A stretch of DNA of 64,000 nt from positions 1 through 64,000 of the forward strand of contig CAINLJ010000223.1 of NCBI GenBank assembly GCA_903850335.1, given 5' to 3'. The position numbers and the translations under genes are program-made. Shown here one piece after another: positions 37,069-46,121 of the stretch. Each line of letters opens with the position of its first letter. Within the stretch, counting starts at the first letter, position 1. This DNA comes from an uncultured Bacteroidia bacterium (GTDB lineage: Bacteria; Bacteroidota; Bacteroidia; Bacteroidales; Prolixibacteraceae). The notes under the pieces were generated by a model. That model did not search any database and was not told the DNA's origin. It saw only the letters and a list, made by a program, of their open reading frames with translations.

Positions 37069-39999
37069 TTATACCCTCATTTCTTTCGCAATCGCTCCAT
37101 ACATGATTTCAATGGGATGTGATGCATTTCTCCCGGTTCCATCTTTAATCTGGTGCCTGCAGCTCGTTCCTGAAGTCGCAATGATTACCGAAGCGGCACT
37201 CTTTCTGACTTCCGGGAAAAGTATCATTTCGCCAATTTGCATCGAGAGTTCATAATGTTCCTTCTCGTACCCAAATGATCCAGCCATTCCACAACAACCG
37301 CTTTTAATCTCCTGTACTGAATAATTTTCTGGTAAGGTAAGCATTTGCCTGGTTGTCAGTGATGATGCAATAGCTTTTTGCTGACAATGTGTATGTAGCT
37401 TGATTTCTAGCTTTTCAGATGTAAACTGCTCAGATTTAATCTTTCCGGCTTCCATCTCACGAACAAAAAATTCGTCGAATAAGAGTGCGTTCTTACTTAA
37501 TTTTATTGCAGCTTCCTTTAAGGATAAGTCTACTAATTCCGGATATTCATCACGGAAAGTTAGTATGGTCGATGGTTCAATGCCTATCAATGGAGTTTCA
37601 GTGCTTACAAGATCTTTAAGTAAAATCACATTTGTGGCAGCTATTTTTTTTGCTTCACGTACCAATCCTTTTGAGAGATATGTACGGCTGCTCTCCTTGT
37701 GCTTAGGAATGATTACCTGATACCCCAGCTGATTTAAAAGCAGAATTGCCTTTATTCCAATATGTGACTCCAGATAATTAGTAAACTCGTCGGCAAATAA
37801 ATAAACACAACCGTTTATTCCTGGTTTAACTGGTGTATTGAGTGACCAGCTTCTAAGACTTTGAACAGAATAACCCGGGATTTTGCGTTTGGTATGAAAC
37901 CCAATTATCCGGTTAAACCAATGCCTGTTTAAGAGCAGGTTGGTTACGGGTCTCATTGATATAGCGAGTTTACCTAATTTGGGCAAATAGGCTACCAATA
38001 ATGACCTTATTGGCGTTCCATTTTCATCATAATATTGTTGCAGAAATTCAGCCTTTATCTTGGCCATGTCGACATTTGATGGACATTCTCCCTTGCAGCC
38101 CTTACATGATATGCACAGATCCAATACTTTATAAATTTCTTTCTGAATAAATGGTTTATCCTTTGTTGAATGGTGCATATATTCCCGCAGAATATTGGCA
38201 CGTGCACGAGTCGTCATATCTTCGTCCCTTGTTGCCATGTAAGTAGGGCACATTGTTCCGCCAATTAGTTCAGATTTGCGACAGTCGCCCGATCCATTAC
38301 ACTGCTCAACAGCACGGAGATATCCATGAGTAGATGAGAAATCAATGGTAGTTGCAATGTCAGGATACCTGTTTGATAATTCGAAACGAAGGTTTTGAGT
38401 GATTGGTGGAACATCCGTTATCTTTCCCGGATTTAATACATTGCCTGGATCCCATGTTTTTTTAATCGCCTTAAAGAGTTGGTAGATCTCTTCTCCAAAC
38501 ATAAAAGGTATAAAAGCCCCTCTTAACCTTCCATCACCGTGTTCACCTGAAAGCGATCCCCTGTGTTTTTTTACGAGTGAGGCAACATCTTGTGCCAATG
38601 ATGCATAGATTCTTTGATCCTCAGGATCTTTAAGATTGAGTAACGGTCTGAGATGAAGTTCTCCAGTGGCAATGTGCCCGTAAAAAACACAATTCATTCC
38701 GTATCCGGCAATTAATGTTTTAAACCCGGCGATATAATCGGGAAGTCTTTCGGGTGAAATTGCCGTGTCTTCGATAACCGTCGTACTACGTTTGTCGCCA
38801 GGAATATTGGATAGCAGGCCCAATCCTGCCGTGCGTAATTCCCATACCTTCTTTATCCTGTCGTCACCCAGGACTAATGGGAAGTGGTAACCGTAACCAG
38901 CTGCAGTAAGGTCACGAACGATTCCTGCGTGCAATGTTTCAATTTCTTCAGGTGTATCAGCTGCAAATTCAATCATTAATATTGCTTTGGGATCACCATT
39001 GATGAAAAAACGATTTTCCCTTTGTGAGAGACTCTCTTTTGTGCAGTCCATTATGATATCATCCATAAGTTCAATTGCCGTAGGATGATGTTTTAACACA
39101 ATAATATTTGCGTAAAGCGCTTCTTCGAGGGATGAAAAATGTGCAGGAATCACACATTTTATTTTCGGCGGAAGCGGAATAAGGTTAAGCTTAATTGTTG
39201 TAGTAAAAGCAAGCGTCCCTTCTGAACCAGCCAGTAGTTTGGCGAAATTAAAGGGCTGACCATTAGCTGTAAAAGGATCAGTATCCATTAAAAAATCCAC
39301 TGCATAACCCATATTGCGACGAACAACAGCAGGCTCGGGGTAGACCTCAGCAATCTTCTTTCGTACCTGTTCGACAGAGAGCACATTCTTAATCTGCCTG
39401 TAAATCCGTGTTTCTAGCTTGTCAGGGTCTGAATTGCATTTAACCTCAAATTCATCTTTTGAAAGGGGCCCAAAAATAACTTCAGAGCCGTCAGAAAGTA
39501 AGGCCTCAACTTCCAGTACATGTTCGCGAACACTTCCGTAAATCAGTGACCTTAGACCGCAGGAGTTGTTTCCAAGCATTCCTCCCAGGCGACATCTGTT
39601 GCTGGTTGATGTCTCAGGTCCGAATTGTAACCCGTACGGTTTAAGATAAATATTTAATTCAGAAAGGTTTACACCAGGTTCAACTCGTATCCATTTTTCG
39701 GATTTATTGAATTCAAGAATCCGGTCCATGTATTTCGAAATGTCAACAACAATGCCTCCTCCTACAACCTGTCCGGCAAGGGATGTCCCAGCTCCACGAG
39801 GAATTACAGAGGTACCGTTTTCTCTGGCAAAGGCCAGTATCTTCCTAATGTCCTCCTTGTTTCGTGGAATAAAAACTGCCTGAGGAAGTTCACGATACGA
39901 AGAAGCATCTGTTGAGTAAACGATTCTGTGGGTTTTATCTGTATAAAGATCACCATCGATAGTTGCTGATAATCTTTCATAAGGGAAGCTGTTTTTCAT
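37069..39999 (-). CDS. FAD- and Fe-S-containing D-2-hydroxyacid dehydrogenase (D-lactate/glycolate type)
   Basis: A 976-residue fusion, read from the ATG at 39999; the track starts at a GTG. Residues about 15-460 form an FAD_binding_4/FAD-oxidase_C unit (PRGAGTSLAGQVVGGGIVVD, SGEHGDGRLRGAF). Residues about 560-640 hold ferredoxin-like cysteines (CNGSGDCRK, CISCKGCKGECPSNVD). The C-terminal part has the CCG-type signature SGCCGMAGSFGYEKEHYE. This is the Dld/YdiJ/GlpC-like architecture, oxidising D-lactate, D-2-hydroxyglutarate or glycolate and passing electrons to a quinone or other carrier. The exact substrate is unclear. Lar maturation genes 1.1 kb away favour lactate or a related hydroxyacid. 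Confidence 0.88.
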   Translation of the reverse strand: MKNSFPYERLSATIDGDLYTDKTHRIVYSTDASSYRELPQAVFIPRNKEDIRKILAFARENGTSVIPRGAGTSLAGQVVGGGIVVDISKYMDRILEFNKSEKWIRVEPGVNLSELNIYLKPYGLQFGPETSTSNRCRLGGMLGNNSCGLRSLIYGSVREHVLEVEALLSDGSEVIFGPLSKDEFEVKCNSDPDKLETRIYRQIKNVLSVEQVRKKIAEVYPEPAVVRRNMGYAVDFLMDTDPFTANGQPFNFAKLLAGSEGTLAFTTTIKLNLIPLPPKIKCVIPAHFSSLEEALYANIIVLKHHPTAIELMDDIIMDCTKESLSQRENRFFINGDPKAILMIEFAADTPEEIETLHAGIVRDLTAAGYGYHFPLVLGDDRIKKVWELRTAGLGLLSNIPGDKRSTTVIEDTAISPERLPDYIAGFKTLIAGYGMNCVFYGHIATGELHLRPLLNLKDPEDQRIYASLAQDVASLVKKHRGSLSGEHGDGRLRGAFIPFMFGEEIYQLFKAIKKTWDPGNVLNPGKITDVPPITQNLRFELSNRYPDIATTIDFSSTHGYLRAVEQCNGSGDCRKSELIGGTMCPTYMATRDEDMTTRARANILREYMHHSTKDKPFIQKEIYKVLDLCISCKGCKGECPSNVDMAKIKAEFLQQYYDENGTPIRSLLVAYLPKLGKLAISMRPVTNLLLNRHWFNRIIGFHTKRKIPGYSVQSLRSWSLNTPVKPGINGCVYLFADEFTNYLESHIGIKAILLLNQLGYQVIIPKHKESSRTYLSKGLVREAKKIAATNVILLKDLVSTETPLIGIEPSTILTFRDEYPELVDLSLKEAAIKLSKNALLFDEFFVREMEAGKIKSEQFTSEKLEIKLHTHCQQKAIASSLTTRQMLTLPENYSVQEIKSGCCGMAGSFGYEKEHYELSMQIGEMILFPEVRKSAASVIIATSGTSCRHQIKDGTGRNASHPIEIMYGAIAKEMRV

Positions 40000-40042
40000 G
40001 AAATACACTTATATCGGACTAAAATACAATAAATTTTACAAA

Positions 40043-40076
40043 AAAATCCCTCATCGGTAGTACGATGAGGGATTTT
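40043..40076 (-). terminator. Strong intrinsic terminator, possibly bidirectional
   Basis: A perfect 14-bp stem, AAAATCCCTCATCG / CGATGAGGGATTTT, with loop GTAGTA. On the minus strand it is followed by a T-run, so it ends the OB-fold lipoprotein transcript before the dehydrogenase gene. On the plus strand it also ends in TTTTGTCT. Confidence 0.8.
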
Positions 40077-40238
40077 GTCTCTAATCTGAATAATTCAGGA
40101 ATACTCTTAACTTATTGATTATTAGAGTTTTTAAGTATTTGTGACTGAATATTTTATTGTGTCCAAGAACCTAAGGCACAAGGGTTTCACAAATTTTATA
40201 AATTATTCAGCCAATAGGCTCACCTAATAGTTTGCTGA

Positions 40239-40943
40239 TTATTTAATTGTTTTAGCCTCTTCAACGATCACATCATAAGAATAACCTGCACCAAAATCTT
40301 TGTTCAATGCAACAACACCTTCAAAAGTAACAACATCACCAACTTTTACTTCTTCATTGGTGGTTATTGTAAGATCAAATGAACCATTGCTGTTGGTCCC
40401 ATCCTGAATGTGTAACCAATTTTTACCCATTATCTGTGCATTATACTTCACAACCTCACCCTTTATCTTAACTGTTTTACCGGCATACGCATCCTTTTTT
40501 CCGAAAAGTTCGGCTATAGTAATACCATTGGCAGCACGTTGTACCTTGATTCCCTCTTTCGCTACCGCAGGTTGCTTTCCCTTAGGCGGATCAGATATCA
40601 TAACCTTTTCAGCTGCAACAATAGGCATACTGCTGAATTTGGCAACAAAAAGAATAACCGGAAAAGTTCTCTTAAGCTCTTTGCTTGTGAAATTAGTCAT
40701 CTCAATACTAGGCTCAAAATAATAGGTCTTGGCAACCTCAACTTCTTGTCTGGTTATCGCTATCCAGCTCTCTTTACTGTCTTCTGCTACACGTACATAT
40801 GTGTAATTACTAGACTGAATTACCTCTTGTGCTGTAACTTTATGAATATTAGGTGCCAGATTTTCACTGGGTTTACTCTTAGTCTTGCACGAGGTGCCCA
40901 GAATTAAAAACAAGGCAATTACCAGGATAGTATTTAATTTCAT
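40239..40943 (-). CDS. OB-fold (NrfJ-like) lipoprotein
   Basis: A lipobox (LILGTSC) follows a short signal. Residues about 35-110 form a domain with YVRVAEDSKESWIAITRQEV, a GW/SH3-like pattern seen in c-type-cytochrome-associated proteins. Residues about 145-230 form an OB-fold (GKTVKIKGEVVKYNAQIMGKNWLHIQDG, GDVVTFEGVVALNKDFGAGY) of the tRNA_anti/NrfJ type. Function unknown; such proteins accompany periplasmic redox or heme proteins. It is divergent from larE across a region with an inverted repeat, and upstream of the hydroxyacid dehydrogenase on the same strand but separated from it by a terminator. Confidence 0.75.
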   Translation of the reverse strand: MKLNTILVIALFLILGTSCKTKSKPSENLAPNIHKVTAQEVIQSSNYTYVRVAEDSKESWIAITRQEVEVAKTYYFEPSIEMTNFTSKELKRTFPVILFVAKFSSMPIVAAEKVMISDPPKGKQPAVAKEGIKVQRAANGITIAELFGKKDAYAGKTVKIKGEVVKYNAQIMGKNWLHIQDGTNSNGSFDLTITTNEEVKVGDVVTFEGVVALNKDFGAGYSYDVIVEEAKTIK

Positions 40944-40985
40944 AACTAAATCTTCTTTTAAAATTAATAATTGAATATATTTTTA

Positions 40986-41080
40986 CCGTGTAAAAGTATT
41001 TATATTTTTAGAATTTTATTAGAATTTAATACAAAAACATGTTTATCTCTTCTTTGTTAATAATGTATAGCTTTACACGG
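40986..41080. promoter_or_regulatory. Divergent inverted repeat TTTACACGG between lipoprotein gene and larE
   Basis: CCGTGTAAAAG at 40986-40996 faces CTTTACACGG at 41071-41080, 74 bases apart. On each outward strand the repeat is part of a TAnnTTTA-CACGG string that resembles a -7 box. It could therefore be paired promoters with a common start region or two operator half-sites. No -33 elements are convincing. Confidence 0.4.
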
Positions 41081-41133
41081 CAATAAGTGATCAAAATTCA
41101 TTATTGTATGTCTAATTCAATTTTTAATCTACG

Positions 41134-41979
41134 ATGAATGTTCTAAATCCTGTTGTTTCTGAGAAACTGTTATTACTTGAGGAATGGTTTCAAAAGAGAA
41201 AAGGTTCAATTGTTGCTTTTTCAGGTGGAGTCGATTCTTCACTGGTTCTGTTTCTGGCAAGGAAATACCAGGGTCGTGAAAATTCCATTGGTGTGATTTC
41301 GAATTCGGAAAGCCTCAAAAATAAGGATTTTAATCTGGCAAAATCATTCTGTGAGACTTTTGATATCGAACTCAAAATAATAAAAACGAACGAGCTTAGC
41401 GACATTCGTTATAGTCAGAATCCAGTGAACCGCTGTTTTTATTGTAAGGACCATCTGTTTAAGGATCTTCAGAAACTCAAATTAGAATATCCTGAATTTG
41501 ATATTCTAAGCGGAACAAATTATGACGATCTGGGAGATTATCGTCCTGGAATAGAGGCAGCAGAAAAAAATTCTGTAAGCTCACCCCTTGTGGATTGTAA
41601 GGTAACTAAGGAGGAAGTCAGAGAAATTGCGAAGAATTTTGATCTTCCTAATTGGGATAAACCGGCCAGCCCCTGCCTTAGCTCAAGGATCCCTTATAAC
41701 CAGGCTGTAACAGGACTAAAACTTAGACAAATTGAAGCTGCGGAGGACCTGCTTAACAGGTATGGATTTGAAGATGTCAGGGTCCGTCATTTTGGGACTT
41801 TTGCCAAAATAGAGGTTAAAAAAAATGATCTTGCAAAACTTGACACCCTTAAGGATTTCATCGCCAATGAAATAAAGGAAATTGGATTCGAAAATATTGA
41901 GATTGACATCGAAGGTCTGGTGTCCGGCAAATTAAACCGTGTTCTTAACCCTTCGCATATGAAAAAAAATTTGTTATGA
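41134..41979 (+). CDS. larE: LarE-type ATP-dependent sulfur transferase
   Basis: Inserts sulfur into the nickel-pincer nucleotide (NPN) cofactor precursor. The PP-loop AFSGGVDSSL (residues 28-37) binds ATP. Conserved cysteines are C101 and C104 in NRCFYCKDHLF and C181 in KPASPCLSSR. The C181 position matches the sacrificial cysteine of Lactobacillus LarE. Having all three suggests the group that carries a [4Fe-4S] cluster and uses sulfide catalytically, as described for Thermotoga; this assignment is inference. The gene overlaps larC by four bases (ATGA) and heads the larE-larC-larB operon. Confidence 0.9.
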   Translation: MNVLNPVVSEKLLLLEEWFQKRKGSIVAFSGGVDSSLVLFLARKYQGRENSIGVISNSESLKNKDFNLAKSFCETFDIELKIIKTNELSDIRYSQNPVNRCFYCKDHLFKDLQKLKLEYPEFDILSGTNYDDLGDYRPGIEAAEKNSVSSPLVDCKVTKEEVREIAKNFDLPNWDKPASPCLSSRIPYNQAVTGLKLRQIEAAEDLLNRYGFEDVRVRHFGTFAKIEVKKNDLAKLDTLKDFIANEIKEIGFENIEIDIEGLVSGKLNRVLNPSHMKKNLL

Positions 41980-43148
41980 GAATTTTGTATTATGATTGTT
42001 TTGCCGGGATCAGCGGTGATATGAACCTGGGAGCCTTACTGGATCTTGGTGTAGATCCTGAGTTGTTAAGGAAAGAACTCCGGAAATTAAATATAGATGG
42101 ATTTCATCTCGATATAACGAAAGACAGCCGAAGAGGTATTTCTGGCACAAAAGCTACAGTTGTTGTAGAAAATCCTGATAACGAAAAACACCGTCACCTA
42201 AGGCACATTGAGGAATTGATTAATCAAAGCACCCTGTCTGAATCTATCAAAGTAGCATCACTTAGGATTTTTGATCTGATTGCAGAGGCTGAGGCCCGGG
42301 TTCATCAGATCGATAAGCGGAGCGTTCACTTTCATGAGGTTGGGGCACTCGATTCTATTGCAGATATCGTCGGAGCCGCAATTTGTCTTGAATTGCTTAA
42401 TGTAGATAAGGTGATTTCTTCTCCTATTCAGCTGGGAGGAGGAATGGTAAAATGTGCTCATGGGATTATGCCCGTACCTGCGCCGGCAACTGCCTTGATT
42501 GTGACTGGTGTTCCGGTTAAATCGGGACTGGTACAACACGAGGCGACAACACCAACTGGGGCTGCAATACTCGTCGGAATGGTGAATGAATTTTCTGATC
42601 AGATTAATTTCCCGATCCAAAAAGTTGCATACGGTATAGGGCAGCGTGATGTGTCGGAGGTACCAAACGTCTTGCGGGTATACCTTTTGGATTCAGGCAC
42701 CGGGTCGGATGATTCTGCCGTAGAACAAGCCCGGATTGTTGAGTGTAATATCGATGACATGAACCCCGAATGGTATGAATTTCTCTTTCAGAAACTCTTT
42801 GAGGCAGGCGCTTCGGATGTCTTTTTAACTCCGGTGATCATGAAAAAATCCAGACCAGCCAACAGACTGTCTGTACTGTGTAAAAATGAAGTTCTTTCAC
42901 ATATAAAGGAAACCATTTTCAGACACAGTACCTCAATTGGACTTGTCGATTTTCCTATGTCAAAGACGGTTCTCGAACGAAGCGAAAGGGAAGTTGAAAC
43001 AGAGATCGGGAAAGTTCGCATCAAATACAGCTCCTACAAGGGGAAAGAGATACATGCAAAGCCTGAATATGAGGATATGAGAAAGTTAGCCCTGGCAAAC
43101 AATATTACCCTTGGTGAAGTGGAAAAAATTATAAATAAAATAGGTTAA
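41976..43148 (+). CDS. larC: Nickel-pincer cofactor nickel insertase LarC
   Basis: Cyclometallase that inserts nickel into the NPN cofactor using CTP. The N-terminal signature is YYDCFAGISGDMNLGALLDLG. A histidine-rich stretch (KHRHLRHIEELI) and VHFHEVGALDSIADIVG fit nickel binding. The C-terminal LarC2 part has VECNIDDMNPEWYEF and VIMKKSRPANRLSVL. At 390 residues the LarC1 and LarC2 parts are one uninterrupted frame, unlike Lactobacillus plantarum, where they are joined by frameshifting. Overlaps larE; one base separates it from larB. Confidence 0.92.
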   Translation: MRILYYDCFAGISGDMNLGALLDLGVDPELLRKELRKLNIDGFHLDITKDSRRGISGTKATVVVENPDNEKHRHLRHIEELINQSTLSESIKVASLRIFDLIAEAEARVHQIDKRSVHFHEVGALDSIADIVGAAICLELLNVDKVISSPIQLGGGMVKCAHGIMPVPAPATALIVTGVPVKSGLVQHEATTPTGAAILVGMVNEFSDQINFPIQKVAYGIGQRDVSEVPNVLRVYLLDSGTGSDDSAVEQARIVECNIDDMNPEWYEFLFQKLFEAGASDVFLTPVIMKKSRPANRLSVLCKNEVLSHIKETIFRHSTSIGLVDFPMSKTVLERSEREVETEIGKVRIKYSSYKGKEIHAKPEYEDMRKLALANNITLGEVEKIINKIG

Positions 43149-43149
43149 G

Positions 43150-43887
43150 ATGGATTATCAGACAATCCTTGAGAAATATAAAGCCGGAGCTCTAAATCTG
43201 GATGAAGCAATGTCACAACTCTCAAATCAGGGTAGCGAAGACATGGGATTTGCCAATATAGATACTGAAAGACAGAAAAGGACGGGGATTCCCGAGGTTA
43301 TTTATGCCTCAGGAAAGACAACTGAACAGGTTAAATTAATCGTCGAAAGAATGTACCACAAAGGGATGGATATTCTTGCTACCCGAGTCAATGACGATAT
43401 GTATGAAGCTGTAAAAACTGTAGTTCCCAATGCTATTTATAATGTACTGGCCAGGACTATAACTTATAAACATAAGGAAGAAATATTAACTGATGATTAT
43501 ATAGCCATCATTTCGGCGGGAACTTCTGATCTTCCTGTTGCTGAAGAGGCAGCTGAAACGGCAAGATTTCTAAATAATAAAGTGATTACAATATATGATG
43601 TTGGAGTTGCAGGCATCCACAGGCTTTTTCATAAATGGGATGTTATTCGCAACGCACGGGTAATAATCGTTGTTGCAGGTATGGAAGGTGCACTGGCAAG
43701 TGTAGTTGGAGGACTCGTGGACAAGCCCGTGATTGGTGTACCTACAAGCGTAGGTTATGGTGCCAGTTTCCAAGGAATATCAGCACTCCTTTCGATGTTA
43801 AATAGTTGTGCAAGTGGTGTTTCTGTAGTGAATATTGATAATGGTTTTGGTGCCGCATGTCAGGCATCACTTATAAATAAATTGTAA
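43150..43887 (+). CDS. larB: NPN cofactor biosynthesis carboxylase/hydrolase LarB
   Basis: Starts the NPN pathway by carboxylating nicotinic acid adenine dinucleotide and hydrolysing the phosphoanhydride bond. The C-terminal half matches the PurE-like AIR-carboxylase fold: IISAGTSDLPVAEEAAETA, VVAGMEGALASVVGGLV and PTSVGYGASFQG. The conserved cysteine lies in LNSCASGVSVVNIDNGFGA. 245 residues, a normal length. The next gene, an exported chorismate mutase, begins two bases after the stop. Confidence 0.93.
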   Translation: MDYQTILEKYKAGALNLDEAMSQLSNQGSEDMGFANIDTERQKRTGIPEVIYASGKTTEQVKLIVERMYHKGMDILATRVNDDMYEAVKTVVPNAIYNVLARTITYKHKEEILTDDYIAIISAGTSDLPVAEEAAETARFLNNKVITIYDVGVAGIHRLFHKWDVIRNARVIIVVAGMEGALASVVGGLVDKPVIGVPTSVGYGASFQGISALLSMLNSCASGVSVVNIDNGFGAACQASLINKL

Positions 43888-43889
43888 TT

Positions 43890-44237
43890 ATGAAGCGGTT
43901 TATCCTCCTGGCACTTTTATTTTCAAGCATCTTTTTTAATGCTGAAGCGCAATCTGATAGTCTTCAGGTTATGCGTAAGAGTATAGATAGCCTCGACCTG
44001 CAAATCATCCGCCTATTGGGAAAGCGGATGGAGGTGGTTACCAGTATTGGAAAGTATAAGGCAGTTCATCAGATTGCACCTCTTCAACCTAAACGTTTTG
44101 AGGAGGTGGTTCAGAAGAATATTCTTTCAGGTCAGAAGGAGCAACTTTCTGAGCCCTTCATACGAGCACTTATGGATGCAATTCACGAGGAAAGTCTGAA
44201 GAAGGAGAGAGCATTGCAAGAGAAAAAAGTGCCATGA
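43890..44237 (+). CDS. Exported AroQ-type chorismate mutase
   Basis: Signal peptide MKRFILLALLFSSIFFNAEA, then an all-helical AroQ domain of about 90 residues. Key positions of the E. coli enzyme can be matched: an Arg in VMRKSIDSLD, an Arg in LLGKRMEVV, a Lys in IGKYK, and Arg-Phe-Glu in QPKRFEEVV. I cannot place the equivalent of Gln88 with confidence. Chorismate mutases that make Phe and Tyr are cytoplasmic, so an exported single-domain form is unusual. It is in the lar operon, two bases after larB, and its role there is unknown. Confidence 0.8.
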   Translation: MKRFILLALLFSSIFFNAEAQSDSLQVMRKSIDSLDLQIIRLLGKRMEVVTSIGKYKAVHQIAPLQPKRFEEVVQKNILSGQKEQLSEPFIRALMDAIHEESLKKERALQEKKVP

Positions 44238-44308
44238 AAGAGATCCTGTTTTAGGGAATACAGATATGTACTACTCAAATTAACTACAAACTAAAGGAAC
44301 CGCAACCT

Positions 44309-46114
44309 ATGAACGCAATGCCATTTGTTATAGGAGCTTTTGCTTTTTTCGCTCTTGCCTACCGGTTTTATTACAGTTTTATATCTGCAAAGGTGCTGAT
44401 GTTAAATGATAATGAAGTAGCACCTTCTATCCGTCTGTTCGACAAAAATAATTATTATCCTATGCCCAAGTGGATTGTCTTTGGACATCACTTCGCCGCA
44501 ATTGCAGGTGCCGGTCCTCTTGTTGGTCCTGTTCTTGCTGCACAGTTTGGATTTATGCCCGGATTTATATGGATGCTTGTTGGAGCTGTCATGGCTGGTG
44601 GAGTTCACGACATGGTCATTCTTACCGCCTCAGTCAGATATGATGGTAAATCGCTTGCTGAAATTGCTAAAGCCGAGATTAGCTCACTAAGTGGTACAGT
44701 CACATCAGTAGCAGTTCTTATCATAATGATTATAGCACTTGCCGGATTGGGTGTTGTTGTTGTTAATGCCTTGGCTGAAAGCTCATGGGGTACCTTCACA
44801 ATCGCAGCAACAATTCCAATAGCTCTGTTTATGGGATTATGGATGTTTAAATTCCGTAAGGATAAGACAGTCGAGGGAACAATAATTGGTGTTATTCTAC
44901 TTTCACTTGCAGTCATTTATGGAAAATATATCCCTGGCTCACCTCTTGAATCATGGTTTACTTTCGATCGTAAGACCCTAACTCTTCTTTTAGCCGGATA
45001 TGGATTCCTGGCTTCAGTACTTCCTGTTTGGCTCTTATTGTCACCTCGTGATTATTTGAGTTCAATCATGAAACTTGGAGTAATCTTTTTACTCGCAGTC
45101 GGAATTGTAATTGTTGCTCCAGTGATTCAGATGCCCTCACTGACACCCTATATTCGTGGTGGAGGTCCGATAATTCCAGGTACCTTGTTCCCTTATCTTT
45201 TTATAACAATTGCATGTGGTGCAATCTCAGGATTTCATGCACTTGTTAGTTCCGGGACAACCCCCAAAATGATCATGAAAGAGTCACATATTCAGCAAAT
45301 AGCAGTTGGTTCAATGCTTGCTGAAGGGATGGTAAGCATTCTGGCTTTGATTGCAGCGACAAGTCTGTTCCCGCTTGATTATTTCCAGATTAATGTCTCA
45401 CCTGAAAAATTTGCCCAGATCCTACCGCAGCTTAAGGCGTTAGGATTTACCCAGACTAACCTTCTTGCATTATCATCTGAGGTAGGGGAAGTTATTGCCG
45501 GCCGTCCAGGTGGTGCTGTCTCCCTGGCAGTCGGGATGGCGCAGGTCTTTTCTGCAATCCCCGGGCTTTCAGGTCTGATGTCCTACTGGTATCATTTTGC
45601 AATTATGTTTGAAGCATTATTTATTTTAACAACGATAGATGCCGGTACCCGTATTGCCAGATTTATTCTTCAGGAAGCCTTAGGTAAGGTTTACAAACCA
45701 TTTGGTAACACGAGTTGGTTACCGGGTAATCTGATTACCAGCCTGATCGTAGTCTTTGCATGGGGATATTTTATTTACACAGGAAGTGTTTCAACGATTT
45801 GGCCAATGTTTGGTGTTGCTAACCAATTGCTTGCAACTCTTGCCCTGGCTATCGGAACATCATATCTCATAAATCGAGGGAAACGAAAATATATCTGGAT
45901 TACACTAATTCCAATGATATTCGTTGGTGTAACTACCATTACCGGAGGAATTATGAATATGATAAATATTTATATTCCTCAGATCAGCCTTCAAAAAACG
46001 CAAATCCAGGGGACGATTAATACCTTACTTACGTCAGTTATCCTGATATGTGTTTCGCTTATTATTTTGGAAGCAGCGAAGCAATGGATTAAAGGAGACC
46101 GAAAAGGTCACTGA
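44309..46114 (+). CDS. CstA-family carbon-starvation transporter
   Basis: Polytopic membrane protein of 601 residues with about 15 hydrophobic helices. CstA hallmarks are FGHHFAAIAGAGPLVGPVLA near residue 50, the GAVMAGGVHDMV segment, HALVSSGTTPKMI and TTIDAGTRIARFI. Members of the family (CstA, BtsT) import pyruvate or peptides; specificity cannot be read from the sequence. It lies 71 bases after the chorismate mutase gene without an obvious terminator. A pyruvate or hydroxyacid link to the lar genes is inference. Confidence 0.92.
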   Translation: MNAMPFVIGAFAFFALAYRFYYSFISAKVLMLNDNEVAPSIRLFDKNNYYPMPKWIVFGHHFAAIAGAGPLVGPVLAAQFGFMPGFIWMLVGAVMAGGVHDMVILTASVRYDGKSLAEIAKAEISSLSGTVTSVAVLIIMIIALAGLGVVVVNALAESSWGTFTIAATIPIALFMGLWMFKFRKDKTVEGTIIGVILLSLAVIYGKYIPGSPLESWFTFDRKTLTLLLAGYGFLASVLPVWLLLSPRDYLSSIMKLGVIFLLAVGIVIVAPVIQMPSLTPYIRGGGPIIPGTLFPYLFITIACGAISGFHALVSSGTTPKMIMKESHIQQIAVGSMLAEGMVSILALIAATSLFPLDYFQINVSPEKFAQILPQLKALGFTQTNLLALSSEVGEVIAGRPGGAVSLAVGMAQVFSAIPGLSGLMSYWYHFAIMFEALFILTTIDAGTRIARFILQEALGKVYKPFGNTSWLPGNLITSLIVVFAWGYFIYTGSVSTIWPMFGVANQLLATLALAIGTSYLINRGKRKYIWITLIPMIFVGVTTITGGIMNMINIYIPQISLQKTQIQGTINTLLTSVILICVSLIILEAAKQWIKGDRKGH

Positions 46115-46121
46115 AAATAGA

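Noticed and set aside
41976-43148. Programmed frameshift in larC, as in Lactobacillus
   Set aside because: LarC1 and LarC2 regions lie in one continuous frame here.
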